64,000 nucleotides of DNA from Streptomyces sp. C10-9-1 (GCF_024497955.1 NZ_JANHKP010000017.1:89759-153758); one strand, 5' to 3'; positions 8,657-19,530 are shown, numbered from the stretch's first letter. The notes: generated by a model not told the origin, from the letters alone. Numbers and translations: made by a program.

Positions 8657-9576
8657 ATGTCCCTTCAGGAATTCTGGGACTACCTCGTCCTAGGGGTGAT
8701 GCTCGGCTCGCTGTACGCCGTCATCGCCATCGGCTACACCCTCGTCTACGGCGTGCTCCAGCTGATCAACTTCGCGCACAGCGAGGTGTTCATGCTCGGT
8801 GCCTACGGCAGCCTCATCGTCCTTCAGCTCGTCAGTCCGGGGGACAACCCGTCCGTCATGGCGTCCATCGGCTTCGTCGCGCTCGCGATGGCGGGCTCGG
8901 CGCTCTTCGGTGGTGTCACGGCGTACGGCCTGGAGAAGGTGGCCTACCGGCCGCTGCGCAGGCGCGGTGCTCCGCGCCTGATCTTCCTGATCACCGCGAT
9001 CGGCGCCTCGTTCTTCCTCTACAACCTGGCCGGCAAGCTCTTCGGGCGCGACCCGCTGCCGCTGCCGGAGATGTACGAGAACCGCGAGATCTTCTCGCTC
9101 TTCGGCGCAGGGGTGAACATCACCCAGCTGCTCCAGTTCGCGACCGCGGTGGTCATGATGGTCCTCCTCGACCTCGTGGTGAACCGCACCAAGCTCGGCA
9201 TGGGCATCCGCGCGGTGGCGCAGGACGCCGAGGTCGCGGGCCTGATGGGCGTGAACATCGACAAGGTCGTGTCGCGCACCTTCATCATCGGCGGTGTCCT
9301 GGGCGGTGTGGCGGGCTTCCTGTTCGCCAACCTCAACCAGGTCTCCTACACGATGGGCTTCATTCCGGGCATCACCGCCTTCGCCGCCGCCGTCGTCGGC
9401 GGCATCGGCAACATCCGCGGTGCGATGTTCGGCGGCGTCCTGATCGGCATCGTGGAGACGATGACGGTGCCGCTGCTCGGTGACGAGTGGCGCAGCGTCT
9501 CCGCCATGGTGGTCCTGATCCTGGTGCTGATGTTCCGCCCGATGGGCATCCTCGGCGAGCGAGTGGGGAGGGCGGC

Positions 9577-9580
<4 letters not shown>
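8657..9580 (+). CDS. livH: Branched-chain amino-acid ABC transporter permease LivH
   Basis: A 307-residue integral membrane permease of the LivH family with about eight hydrophobic segments. The start MSLQEFWDYLVLGVMLGSLYAVIAIGYTLVYG is typical, as is the ABC-interaction loop TKLGMGIRAVAQDAEVAGLMGVN before a glycine-rich helix (GGVLGGVAGFLF). ATG 8657 is preceded by AAGGAAG. Its stop overlaps the livM start (ATGA at 9577-9580), so the two are translationally coupled and should form the membrane channel together. Confidence 0.94.
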
Positions 9581-10958
<1,378 letters not shown>

Positions 10959-10959
<1 letters not shown>

Positions 10960-12164
10960 TGGGCACCGAGGTGAAGAACGACACGGCGGCCGCATCGCCC
11001 TCCGGGGCGGAACCGGACCTGGTGCTGAAGGCGTCGGAGCTGACCCTGCGGTTCGGCGGTCTGACCGTGCTGGACAAGGTCGACGTGAACATGCGCCGGG
11101 GCGAGGTCCTGGCGGTGATCGGGCCGAACGGCGCGGGCAAGACCTCGCTGTTCAACTCCCTCACCGGGGCGTACACCCCGCAGGAGGGGAAGATCGTCTT
11201 CCGCTCGGCGGACGGTGGCGAGAAGCCGCTGCTGGGCAGCAAGCCGCACATCGTCAACCGGATCGGTCTGGCCCGCACCTTCCAGAACATCCGCCTGTTC
11301 TCGGCGCTCACCGCGCTGGAGAACGTCAAGATCGCGGCGGAGACCCGGCTCAAGGCCGGTCCCGTGTCGATCATGCTGGGCCTGCCGAAGGCCCGCAAGG
11401 CGGAGCGGCTCAGCGACGAGCGGGCGCACAAGCTCCTGGCCTTCGTCGGGCTGGAGGAGAAGCTCAACGAGATCGCCGGCAGCCTGTCCTACGGCGACCA
11501 GCGCAGTCTGGAGATCGCCCGTGCCCTGGCCACCGAGCCGCAGATCCTGCTCCTGGACGAGCCGGCGGCCGGCACCAACCCCACGGAGAAGCTGGAGCTC
11601 GAGCGGCTGATCCGCCGGATCAACACCGAGCTGGGCGTCAGCGTGCTGCTCATCGAGCACGACATGCGCCTGGTGATGTCGGTGGCGGACCGGGTGATGG
11701 TCCTCAACTTCGGCAAGCGGATCGCCGAGGGGGAGCCCGGCGAGGTGCAGCAGCACCCCGCGGTGATCGAGGCGTATCTGGGGGCGTCGGCCGACACGGA
11801 GCAGGTCGCCCAGGCGGTGATCGCCGAGCAGCGCTCGCCCGCCGAGGGCGAGTCCGTCCCGGAGGAGCCCTCGGCGCAGGGCACCGGGGACTCGGGTGAA
11901 TCCGGGGATGCCGCGGACACGGCTGACTCCGAGGGTTCCGGGGACTCCGGGGACGCGGCGGGTTCTGGGGACTCGGGTGACTCCGGGGGTTCCGGGGACG
12001 CGGCGGGTTCTGGGGACTCGGGTGACTCCGGGGATGCCGGGGACACGGCTGACTCCGAGGGTTCCGGGGACTCCGGGACCACGGGGGACGCCCCGGAGGC
12101 CGCCGGGCCGTCGGACGAAGCCGGTGGCGGCGAGACCGCGTCGAACGAGGAGAGCGGCAAGTGA
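10959..12164 (+). CDS. livG: Branched-chain amino-acid ABC transporter ATPase LivG with a long repetitive acidic tail
   Basis: A 401-residue ATP-binding subunit. The ATPase core has Walker A GPNGAGKT at residues 55-62, the Q-loop in LARTFQNIRLF, the signature LSYGDQRSLEIARALA, Walker B ILLLDEPAAG and the switch histidine in LLIEHDMRLV. The core ends near residue 275, where a normal LivG stops. It is followed by about 125 residues of low-complexity Gly/Ser/Asp/Glu sequence made from repeated DNA units (see repeat entry). The tail is in frame with an intact stop, so it is translated; its role is unknown. Overlaps livM and livF by a few bases on either side. Confidence 0.93.
11888..12083 (+). 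repeat. Interleaved direct repeats encoding the acidic LivG tail
   Basis: Two repeat types alternate. One unit containing GCGGCGGGTTCTGGGGACTC occurs near 11953 and again near 12000, 47 bp apart. A second, containing GACACGGCTGACTCCGAGG, occurs near 11915 and 12042. Periods are multiples that keep the reading frame, giving GSGDSGDSG-type peptide repeats. Such repeats can grow or shrink by slippage. Confidence 0.85.
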
Positions 12165-12928
12165 GCACGACGACCGAGCTGCGGAAGGACACCGGTACGC
12201 CGGACTCCGCCGAGGAGACGCTCCTCGAACTCTGTTCCATGCACGTCTTCTACGGGGCCATCGAGGCGCTCAAGGGCATCGACCTGACGGTGCGCAAGGG
12301 CGAGATCGTGGCCCTGCTCGGAGGCAACGGCGCGGGCAAGACCACCACGCTGCGCACCATCTCGGGCATGCTCCAGCCCCGCCAGGGCGAGGTGCGGTAC
12401 CGCGGGGAGCGCATCGACGGGATCAAGTCCCACGAACTGGTCCAGTTCGGCATCGGGCACGTCCCCGAGGGCCGGCGGGTCTTCGCGGCGATGACCGTCC
12501 GCGACAACCTGGAGATGGGCGCCTACCGGTTCAGCTCGGTGGACCCCGCCGACATGGACCGCGTGTTCACCCTCTTCCCGCGCCTCGCGGAGCGCCGCTC
12601 CCAGCTGGCGGGCACGCTCTCCGGCGGCGAGCAGCAGATGCTGGCGATCGGCCGCGCCCTGATGGGCGAGCCGGAGCTGCTGCTGCTCGACGAGCCCTCG
12701 ATGGGACTCGCCCCGCTGATCGTCCAGCAGATCTTCGAGATCATCGAGGAGATCAACAAGCAGGGCACCACGGTGCTGCTCGTCGAGCAGAACGCCACCC
12801 AGGCCCTGGGGCTCGCGAACCGCGGCTACGTGCTGGAGACCGGCTCCGTGGCCATGTCGGGACCGGCGGCCGAGCTGCTGTCCGACCCGCGGATCCGGGA
12901 GGCCTACCTGGGCGAGGGTGCCGCCTGA
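12161..12928 (+). CDS. livF: Branched-chain amino-acid ABC transporter ATPase LivF
   Basis: A 255-residue second ATPase of the importer. Walker A is GGNGAGKTT, the Q-loop region GHVPEGRRVFAAMTVRDNL is characteristic of LivF, the signature is LSGGEQQMLAIGRAL, Walker B LLLLDEPSMGLAP and the switch region LLVEQNATQAL. The GTG start overlaps the livG stop (GTGA at 12161-12164). Last gene of the operon, followed by two perfect hairpins. Confidence 0.95.
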   Translation: MSTTTELRKDTGTPDSAEETLLELCSMHVFYGAIEALKGIDLTVRKGEIVALLGGNGAGKTTTLRTISGMLQPRQGEVRYRGERIDGIKSHELVQFGIGHVPEGRRVFAAMTVRDNLEMGAYRFSSVDPADMDRVFTLFPRLAERRSQLAGTLSGGEQQMLAIGRALMGEPELLLLDEPSMGLAPLIVQQIFEIIEEINKQGTTVLLVEQNATQALGLANRGYVLETGSVAMSGPAAELLSDPRIREAYLGEGAA

Positions 12929-12970
12929 CGCGGGCACCTGCGGCGGCCCGCCGTCTCGCACCGTGAACCG

Positions 12971-13008
12971 GCGGAGGGCCGGGAGGCGACCGCCTCCCGG
13001 CCCTCCGC
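12971..13008. terminator. Perfect 18-bp hairpin ending the liv operon
   Basis: 12971-12988 is the exact reverse complement of 12991-13008, separated by two bases. It lies 43 bp after livF and works in either direction, so it can serve both the liv operon and the converging thioesterase gene. Confidence 0.85.
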
Positions 13009-13009
13009 C

Positions 13010-13050
13010 GCGACCGCCCGCCCCGGTGCCGCACCGGGGCGGGCGGTCGC
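13010..13050. terminator. Perfect 19-bp hairpin, second of a back-to-back pair
   Basis: 13010-13028 is the exact reverse complement of 13032-13050 around a three-base loop. It begins two bases after the previous hairpin and ends four bases before the stop codon of the minus-strand thioesterase gene. Confidence 0.85.
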
Positions 13051-13054
13051 GGGC

Positions 13055-13516
13055 TCAGGACTGCGGGGCGTCGCGCAGCAGGCAGGTGAGCCGGGCGGTG
13101 CAGACCCGCCGGTCCTGCTCGTCGGAGATCACGATCTCGTACGTGGCGGTCGAGCGCCCGCGGTGCACGGGGGTGGCGACCCCGGTGACCATCCCGGAGC
13201 GCAGCCCCCGGTGGTGCGTGCAGTTGAGGTCCACACCGACGGCGATCTTCGAGGGGCCGCCGTGGAGCATGGAGCCCACCGAGCCGAGCGTCTCCGCCAG
13301 CACGGCGGAGGCGCCTCCGTGCAGCAGGCCGTAGGGCTGGGTGTTGCCCTCCACCGGCATGGTCCCGACCACCCGGTCGGCCGCCGCCTCGACGATCCGC
13401 ACCCCCATGCGCTCGCCGAGGTGGCCGGCGGAGAAGAGGGAGGGGAGGTCGACACCGAGCGCCGCGTACTCGTCGATGACCTCCTGCGGGAACTTCACGG
13501 TGGTGTTCTCGCCCAT
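13055..13516 (-). CDS. Hotdog-fold thioesterase (PaaI family)
   Basis: A 153-residue single hotdog domain. The family motif HGGASAVLAETLGS lies in the middle of the protein, with the preceding GNTQPYGLLHGG loop that carries the active-site region in PaaI-like acyl-CoA thioesterases. C-terminal strands VTGVATPVHRGRSTATYEIVI and RVCTARLTCLL complete the fold. The ATG at 13514-13516 opens MGENTTVKF. The acyl substrate cannot be told from sequence. It lies 50 bp downstream of the molybdopterin oxidoreductase on the same strand, so the two may be cotranscribed. Confidence 0.85.
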   Translation of the reverse strand: MGENTTVKFPQEVIDEYAALGVDLPSLFSAGHLGERMGVRIVEAAADRVVGTMPVEGNTQPYGLLHGGASAVLAETLGSVGSMLHGGPSKIAVGVDLNCTHHRGLRSGMVTGVATPVHRGRSTATYEIVISDEQDRRVCTARLTCLLRDAPQS

Positions 13517-13566
13517 GGGCGTGCTCCGATCGTCGTACGGCTGGTCCCTGCTGCCTGAGCGAACGC

Positions 13567-15846
13567 TTAGACGGTCGGTGATTGTTCCAGACGGACCACC
13601 ACGGACTTGCTGGCGGGGGTGTTGCTGGTGTCCGCCGTGGCGCCCAGCGGGACCAGCACGTTGGTCTCGGGGTAGTAGGCGGCCGCACAGCCCCGCGCCG
13701 TCGGGTAGTGGACCACCCGGAACCCCGGGGCCCGCCGCTCGACGCCGTCCTCCCACTCGCCCACCAGGTCCGCGTAGTCGCCGTCGGCGAAGCCCAGCGC
13801 GAGGGCGTCCCCGGGGTTCACCAGGACGACCCGGCGCCCGCCGCGCACCCCCCGGTAGCGGTCGTCCAGTCCGTAGACCGTGGTGTTGTACTGGTCGTGG
13901 GAGCGCAGCGTCTGCAGCAGCAGGCGCCCCTCGCCCACCACCGGGTACTCCACGGGCGCCGCCGTGAAGTTGGCCTTCCCGGTGGCCGTGGGGAAGCGCC
14001 GCTCGTCGCGGGGGGCGTGCGGCAGCGTGAACCCTCCGGGGCGGGCGATCCGCGCGTTGAAGTCCTCGAAGCCGGGCACGACGCGGGCGATCCGGTCGCG
14101 GATCGCCGCGTAGTCGCGCTCGAACTCCTCCCACGGCGTCGCGGAGCCTGGCCCGAGCACCGCGCGGGCCAGGCGCGCCACGATCGCGGGCTCGGACAGC
14201 AGCCGCGGTCCCGCGGGCGGGAGGTTGCCGCGGGAGGCGTGCACCATGCCCATCGAGTCCTCCACGGTCACCACCTGCCTGCCCCCGGCCTGCACGTCCC
14301 GGTCGCTGCGCCCGAGCGTGGGCAGGATCAGCGCCCGGCGTCCGGTCACGGCGTGCGAGCGGTTGAGCTTGGTGGACACCTGGACGGTGAGCCGGGCACG
14401 CCGCACGGCGGCCTCCGTGACCGCGGTGTCGGGCGAGGCCCCGACGAAGTTGCCGCCCATCGCGAAGAAGACCTTGGCGCGGCCGTCGCGCAGCGCCTCG
14501 ATCGAACGGACCACGTCGAGGCCGTGGTGCCGCGGCGGGGCGAAGCCGAACTCCTTCTCCAGCGCGTCCAGGAAGGCGGGGGAGGGGCGCTCGAAGATCC
14601 CCATGGTGCGGTCGCCCTGCACGTTGGAGTGCCCGCGGACGGGGCAGACGCCGGACCCCGGCCGCCCGACGTCGCCCCGCAGCAGGAGCAGGTTGACCAC
14701 CTCGCGGATGGTGGCGACGGAGTGCTTGTGCTGGGTGAGGCCCATGGCCCAGCACGCGACGGTGCGCCGCGAGGACAGGACCATGGCCAGTGCCCGCTCC
14801 ACCTCGTCGCGCGCCAGGCCCGTCGCGGCCAGCGTCTCCTCCCAGTCGGCGGAGCGGGCCGCCTCGGCGAAGGCCTCGAAGCCGTGGGTGTGCTCGCGCA
14901 CGAACTCCTCGTCGACGGCCCCGGGGGTTTCCAGCACCAGCTTGTTGAGCAGCCGGAACAGGGCCTGGTCACCGCCGATGCGGATCTGCAGGAAGAGGTC
15001 CGTGAGCGCCACCCCCCTGACCGCTTTGAGCGGGCTCTGCGGGTTCTTGAAGCGCTCCAGCCCCGCCTCGGGCAGCGGGTTGACGGAGATGATCCGCGCG
15101 CCCCGGGCCTTCGCCTTCTCCAGGGCCGACAGCATCCGGGGGTGGTTGGTGCCCGGGTTCTGCCCGGCGACGATGATCAGTTCCGCCCGGTGCAGGTCCT
15201 CCAGGGTCACACTGCCCTTGCCCACCCCCAGGGTCTCGGTGAGCGCCGAGCCTGAGGACTCGTGGCACATGTTGGAGCAGTCGGGGAGGTTGTTGGTGCC
15301 GAACTCCCTGGCGAACAGCTGGAGCAGGAAGGCGGCCTCGTTGCTGGTGCGCCCCGAGGTGTAGAAGAGGGCCTCGTCCGGCGAGTCCAGCCCGCGCAGC
15401 TCCTCGGCGATCAGCGCGAAGGCGCGGTCCCAGCCCACCGGCTCGTAGTGGGTGGCGCCCTCGGCGAGGTACACCGGCTCGGTGATGCGGCCCTGCTGGC
15501 CCAGCCAGTAGCCGCTGCGCCCGGCCAGCTCGGCCACCGGATGCGCGGCGAAGAACCCGGGGGTGACCCGGCGCAGCGTCGCCTCCTCGGCAACCGCCTT
15601 CGCCCCGTTCTCGCAGAACTCGGCGGTGTGCCGACTGTCCTCCTCGGGCCAGGCGCAGCCGGGGCAGTCGAAGCCGTCCTTCTGGTTGACCCTGAGCAGG
15701 GTGCGGGCCGTGCGCGCGACGCCCATCTGCCGCTGTGCGGCGCGCAGGGTGTGCGCGATCGCGGGCAGCCCGGCCGCCGCGTGCTGGGGGGCGGTGACCT
15801 GCGGCGCGTCCTGGACCGGATCGTCTGCGGGCGGCTTGCTGGCCAT
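13567..15846 (-). CDS. FdhF/YdeP-family molybdopterin oxidoreductase
   Basis: A 759-residue molybdenum enzyme of the YdeP branch of the DMSO-reductase superfamily. Marks are the CPGCAWPEEDSRHTAEFCENGAK segment near residue 60, FYTSGRTSNEAAFLLQLF, DCSNMCHESSG, the cofactor-binding IIVAGQNPGTNHPRML, CWAMGLTQHKH, and the C-terminal dinucleotide domain (LRSHDQYNTTVYGLDDRYRG). The start at 15844-15846 follows GAAGGAGAG. YdeP homologues have been linked to acid resistance in E. coli, but the true substrate is unknown; it is often annotated formate dehydrogenase without proof. Divergent from polA over about 124 bp. Confidence 0.88.
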   Translation of the reverse strand: MASKPPADDPVQDAPQVTAPQHAAAGLPAIAHTLRAAQRQMGVARTARTLLRVNQKDGFDCPGCAWPEEDSRHTAEFCENGAKAVAEEATLRRVTPGFFAAHPVAELAGRSGYWLGQQGRITEPVYLAEGATHYEPVGWDRAFALIAEELRGLDSPDEALFYTSGRTSNEAAFLLQLFAREFGTNNLPDCSNMCHESSGSALTETLGVGKGSVTLEDLHRAELIIVAGQNPGTNHPRMLSALEKAKARGARIISVNPLPEAGLERFKNPQSPLKAVRGVALTDLFLQIRIGGDQALFRLLNKLVLETPGAVDEEFVREHTHGFEAFAEAARSADWEETLAATGLARDEVERALAMVLSSRRTVACWAMGLTQHKHSVATIREVVNLLLLRGDVGRPGSGVCPVRGHSNVQGDRTMGIFERPSPAFLDALEKEFGFAPPRHHGLDVVRSIEALRDGRAKVFFAMGGNFVGASPDTAVTEAAVRRARLTVQVSTKLNRSHAVTGRRALILPTLGRSDRDVQAGGRQVVTVEDSMGMVHASRGNLPPAGPRLLSEPAIVARLARAVLGPGSATPWEEFERDYAAIRDRIARVVPGFEDFNARIARPGGFTLPHAPRDERRFPTATGKANFTAAPVEYPVVGEGRLLLQTLRSHDQYNTTVYGLDDRYRGVRGGRRVVLVNPGDALALGFADGDYADLVGEWEDGVERRAPGFRVVHYPTARGCAAAYYPETNVLVPLGATADTSNTPASKSVVVRLEQSPTV

Positions 15847-15970
15847 CGCGCTCTCCTTCGGGCCTCGTCTCCTGCGGTACGCCTCCGATCCTGTCACGGG
15901 ACGGCGGGGCGGGCGTGCCCGCGGTCGGCACCGGACGGGAATGTCAGCGGTGCATGGCAGGATCGGGGGC

Positions 15971-18682
15971 GTGGCTGAGACGGCATCGCAGAAGACGGCA
16001 GACAACCGACCCCGCCTGCTCCTCATGGACGGGCACTCCCTGGCGTACCGGGCGTTCTTCGCCCTGCCCGCGGAGAACTTCACCTCCGTGAGCGGCCAGA
16101 CGACGAACGCCGTCTACGGCTTCGCCTCGATGCTGGCGAACACCCTGCGCGACGAGGCGCCCACGCACTTCGCCGTCGCCTTCGACGTCTCCCGCGCCAC
16201 CTGGCGCTCGGCCGACTTCCCCGAGTACAAGGCCAACCGCTCCAAGACGCCCGACGAGTTCAAGGGGCAGGTCGAGCTGATCGGCGAGCTGCTCGACACC
16301 ATGAACGCCGTGCGGTTCGCGGTCGACGGCTTCGAGGCCGACGACATCATCGCCACCCTGGCCACCGAGGCCGAGCGGGCCGGCTTCGAGGTGCTGATCG
16401 TCACCGGCGACCGGGATTCGTTCCAGCTGGTCAGCGAGCACACGACGGTGCTGTACCCCACCAAGGGCGTCTCCGAGCTGACCCGGTTCACCCCCGCCAA
16501 GGTCGAGGAGAAGTACGGCCTGACCCCGCGGCAGTACCCGGACTTCGCCGCCCTCCGCGGCGACCCGTCCGACAACCTGCCCGGCATCCCCGGGGTCGGG
16601 GAGAAGACGGCCAGCAAGTGGATCAGGCAGTTCGGTTCCTTCGCGGAGCTCGTCGAGCGGGCCGACGAGGTCAAGGGCAAGGTCGGGCAGTCCCTGCGCG
16701 ACCACCTGGAGGCCGTCAAGCTCAACCGCCACCTCACCGAGCTGGTGCGCGACGTCGAGCTGCCCCGGACCGTCGCCGAGCTGGAGCGGGCCCCTTACGA
16801 CCGTGCCGCCCTCAAGGGCTTCCTGGAGGTCCTGGAGATCCGCAACCCGAGCCTGCGCGAGCGCCTGCTCGCGGTCGACCCGGGAGCGGCCGAGGAGGAG
16901 CCCCCCGCGCCCGCCGAGGGTGTCGAGATCGACGGCACCGTCCTGGGCACCGGCGAGCTGGCACCCTGGCTGGCCGAGCACGGCGGCCGCCCGCTGGGGG
17001 TGGCGATCGTCGCGGGCTGGGCGCTGGGCGTGGGCAGCGTGAGCGAGATCGCGCTCGCCGCCGCGGACGGGAAGGCCGCGTGGTTCGACACCACCCGGCT
17101 CGACGAGGCCGACGAGCGTTCCTTCGCCGCGTGGATCTCCGACCCGGCGCGGCCGAAGGTCCTGCACAACGCCAAGGAGGCCCTGCGGGTGCTCCCCGAG
17201 CACGGCTGGCGGGTCGACGGCATCACCATGGACACCGCCCTCGCCGCGTACCTGGTCAAGCCCGGCCGCAGGTCCTTCGCCCTCGACGCCCTGTCGGTGG
17301 AGTACCTCCACCGCGAGCTGGCCCCCGCCGCCGCCGACGGCCAGCTCGCCTTCGGCACGGAGGACGAGCACGCCGAGGCCGACGCGCTGATGGCCCAGGC
17401 CCGCGCGGTCCTCGACCTGGGCGAGGCGCTCGGCGAGCGGCTCGCCGAGGTCGGAGCGGCGGAGCTGCTGCACGGCGTGGAGCTGCCCACCTCGGTGCTG
17501 CTGGCACGGATGGAGCGGCACGGCATCGCCGCGGACCGGCCCCACCTGGAGGCGATGGAGCAGCAGTTCGCCGGCGCGGTGCAGCAGGCCGTCAAGGAGG
17601 CCCACGCCACGGTCGGCCACGAGTTCAACCTGGGCTCCCCCAAGCAGCTCCAGGAGGTCTTCTTCGGGGAGCTCAACCTGCCGAAGACGAAGAAGACCAA
17701 GACCGGCTACACCACCGACGCCGACGCCCTCGCCTGGCTCGCCTCCCAGACCGACCACGAGCTCCCGGTGATCATGCTCCGGCACCGGGAGCAGGCCAGG
17801 CTGCGGTCCACGGTCGAGGGCCTGATCAAGACCATCGCGGGCGACGGCCGCATCCACACCACCTTCAGCCAGACCGTCGCCGCCACGGGCCGGCTGTCCT
17901 CCACCGACCCGAACCTGCAGAACGTCCCGGTCCGCACCGACGAGGGCCGCGCGATCCGCCGGGGCTTCGTCGTCGGCGAGGGCTTCGAGTCGCTGATGAC
18001 GGCCGACTACAGCCAGATCGAACTGCGGGTGATGGCCCACCTCTCCGAGGACGAGGGCCTGATCGAGGCGTTCACCTCGGGGGAGGACCTCCACACCACG
18101 GTCGCCTCGCAGGTCTTCGGTGTGGAGCGGTCCGCCGTGGACGCCGAGATGCGGCGGAAGATCAAGGCCATGTCCTACGGGCTGGCCTACGGGCTCTCGG
18201 CGTTCGGCCTCTCGCAGCAGCTCGGCATCGAGCCCGCCGAGGCCAGGGTCCTGATGGACACCTACTTCGAGCGGTTCGGCGGCGTGCGCGACTACCTGCG
18301 GCGAGTCGTCGACGAGGCGCGCGCCACCGGCTACACGGCCACCATGCTCGGGCGCCGCCGCTATCTGCCGGACCTCAACAGCGACAACCGGCAGCGCCGC
18401 GAGGCGGCCGAGCGGATGGCGCTCAACGCGCCGATCCAGGGGACGGCCGCCGACATCGTCAAGGTCGCCATGCTCAACGTGGACCGGGCACTGACCGAGG
18501 CGGGGCTCGCCACCCGTCTGCTGCTCCAGGTCCACGACGAGATCGTGCTGGAGGTCTCCCCGGGCGAACGCGAGCAGGTGGAGGCGCTGGTGCGTCAGGA
18601 GATGTCGTCGGCGGTCACCCTGCGCGCGCCGCTGGACGTCTCGGTCGGCGTCGGCCCGGACTGGGAGTCCGCCGCCCACTGA
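15971..18682 (+). CDS. polA: DNA polymerase I
   Basis: A 903-residue repair and gap-filling polymerase. The N-terminal 5'-nuclease domain starts LLLMDGHSLAYRAFFALP and includes FEADDIIATLA, TGDRDSFQLV and GDPSDNLPGIPGVGEKTA. The middle domain corresponds to the 3'-5' proofreading fold but the catalytic motifs are gone: the ExoII position reads NAKEALRVL instead of N-x-x-x-D, and no Y-x-x-x-D ExoIII is visible. The polymerase domain is complete: motif A ADYSQIELRVMAHLS, motif B RRKIKAMSYGLAYGLSAFG, motif C VHDEIVLEV. GTG 15971 is favoured; ATG 15941 would add ten residues. Its last 88 bp overlap the DUF4184 gene on the other strand. Confidence 0.96.
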   Translation: MAETASQKTADNRPRLLLMDGHSLAYRAFFALPAENFTSVSGQTTNAVYGFASMLANTLRDEAPTHFAVAFDVSRATWRSADFPEYKANRSKTPDEFKGQVELIGELLDTMNAVRFAVDGFEADDIIATLATEAERAGFEVLIVTGDRDSFQLVSEHTTVLYPTKGVSELTRFTPAKVEEKYGLTPRQYPDFAALRGDPSDNLPGIPGVGEKTASKWIRQFGSFAELVERADEVKGKVGQSLRDHLEAVKLNRHLTELVRDVELPRTVAELERAPYDRAALKGFLEVLEIRNPSLRERLLAVDPGAAEEEPPAPAEGVEIDGTVLGTGELAPWLAEHGGRPLGVAIVAGWALGVGSVSEIALAAADGKAAWFDTTRLDEADERSFAAWISDPARPKVLHNAKEALRVLPEHGWRVDGITMDTALAAYLVKPGRRSFALDALSVEYLHRELAPAAADGQLAFGTEDEHAEADALMAQARAVLDLGEALGERLAEVGAAELLHGVELPTSVLLARMERHGIAADRPHLEAMEQQFAGAVQQAVKEAHATVGHEFNLGSPKQLQEVFFGELNLPKTKKTKTGYTTDADALAWLASQTDHELPVIMLRHREQARLRSTVEGLIKTIAGDGRIHTTFSQTVAATGRLSSTDPNLQNVPVRTDEGRAIRRGFVVGEGFESLMTADYSQIELRVMAHLSEDEGLIEAFTSGEDLHTTVASQVFGVERSAVDAEMRRKIKAMSYGLAYGLSAFGLSQQLGIEPAEARVLMDTYFERFGGVRDYLRRVVDEARATGYTATMLGRRRYLPDLNSDNRQRREAAERMALNAPIQGTAADIVKVAMLNVDRALTEAGLATRLLLQVHDEIVLEVSPGEREQVEALVRQEMSSAVTLRAPLDVSVGVGPDWESAAH

Positions 18683-19530
18683 GGGCCTCCGCCGGGCGGG
18701 GGCTCCCACGCCCCGGCCCGGCGCCACCGGGCCGCCGCACCGGTCCGGGCGGCGGCCCCGTAGAGCAGGAGGCCCGCGGCCAGCCCGGCGCCCCCGCCGA
18801 AGCACGCCGTCGGGACGATGTCGAGAACGGTCTCCACCCGCCCCCCGTGCCAGTACCAGACCAGGCAGCGGTGGAGGACACCCGCGGCCACGCACAGCCC
18901 CACCACCGCCGCGGCGAGGCGGCGCTCACCGCGCCGCGCCCGCGGCCACCTGGGTGCCACGGGCTCCGCGCGCCGCACCGCGGAGGCCGCGGCCCAGACG
19001 AGCAGCAGCAGGGCCGCCGCCGAACTGCCGTACTGGACGAAGGTGTAGAGGGGGAAGCCGGCCACGTGCTGGTCGAGCACCGGCAGGAGGCGCACCCCCC
19101 ACCGGCCGGGGTGGGTGAAGGCATCCCACACCACATGCGTCGACGCACCGACCACCGCGGAGGCGTAGAACGCAGCCGCCCGCACCAGCGGCGGGCGGCG
19201 CGGGGCGGCCCGCCCGTGGGCACCGGCCGGCACGGGGTGGGTTCGGGTGCGCCAGTGGCCCGGCAGCAGGGCCACCAGCGGGTCGCGGACCAGCAGCCAC
19301 CCCGCGAACAGCAGGGCGGCCACGGCGGCGTCGACCGTGAACACCCCCGCGGGGCTGTGGGTGACCGAGCCGAACTCCATGGCACCGGGTACGAAGCTCG
19401 CGGCGAAGTACGTCGCGTCGGGGGCCATCGTGCCGAGCACGAGCCCGGAGGCCACCAGCGGCCCGCGTGCCGAGCCGTCGCTCCGCAGCAGGGGCAGTAC
19501 CGCCGCGGCATGGCTCAACGTGAACGGCAT
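18595..19530 (-). CDS. DUF4184 family membrane protein
   Basis: A 311-residue protein with several hydrophobic segments and the family opening MPFTLSHAAAVLPL followed by GLVLGTMAPDATYF. A conserved THVVWDAFTHPGRW motif lies near residue 140 and resembles the metal-dependent hydrolase layout of integral membrane proteins (His/Asp within helices). Function unknown. The frame runs 88 bp into the 3' end of polA on the opposite strand; the tail beyond about residue 285 is poor in structure, so the true end may be functionally shorter. Converges with polA, diverges from the transglycosylase gene. Confidence 0.8.
   Translation of the reverse strand: MPFTLSHAAAVLPLLRSDGSARGPLVASGLVLGTMAPDATYFAASFVPGAMEFGSVTHSPAGVFTVDAAVAALLFAGWLLVRDPLVALLPGHWRTRTHPVPAGAHGRAAPRRPPLVRAAAFYASAVVGASTHVVWDAFTHPGRWGVRLLPVLDQHVAGFPLYTFVQYGSSAAALLLLVWAAASAVRRAEPVAPRWPRARRGERRLAAAVVGLCVAAGVLHRCLVWYWHGGRVETVLDIVPTACFGGGAGLAAGLLLYGAAARTGAAARWRRAGAWEPPPGGGPQWAADSQSGPTPTETSSGARRVTADDIS

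Noticed and set aside
15944..18895. Very long open frame antisense to polA
   Set aside because: It mirrors polA codon structure, is rich in Leu/Val/Gly/Asp and Arg in the pattern of GC-rich antisense frames, and has no recognisable domain. The same applies to the long antisense frames over uvrA (60412-63687), uvrB, rpsA and the liv genes.
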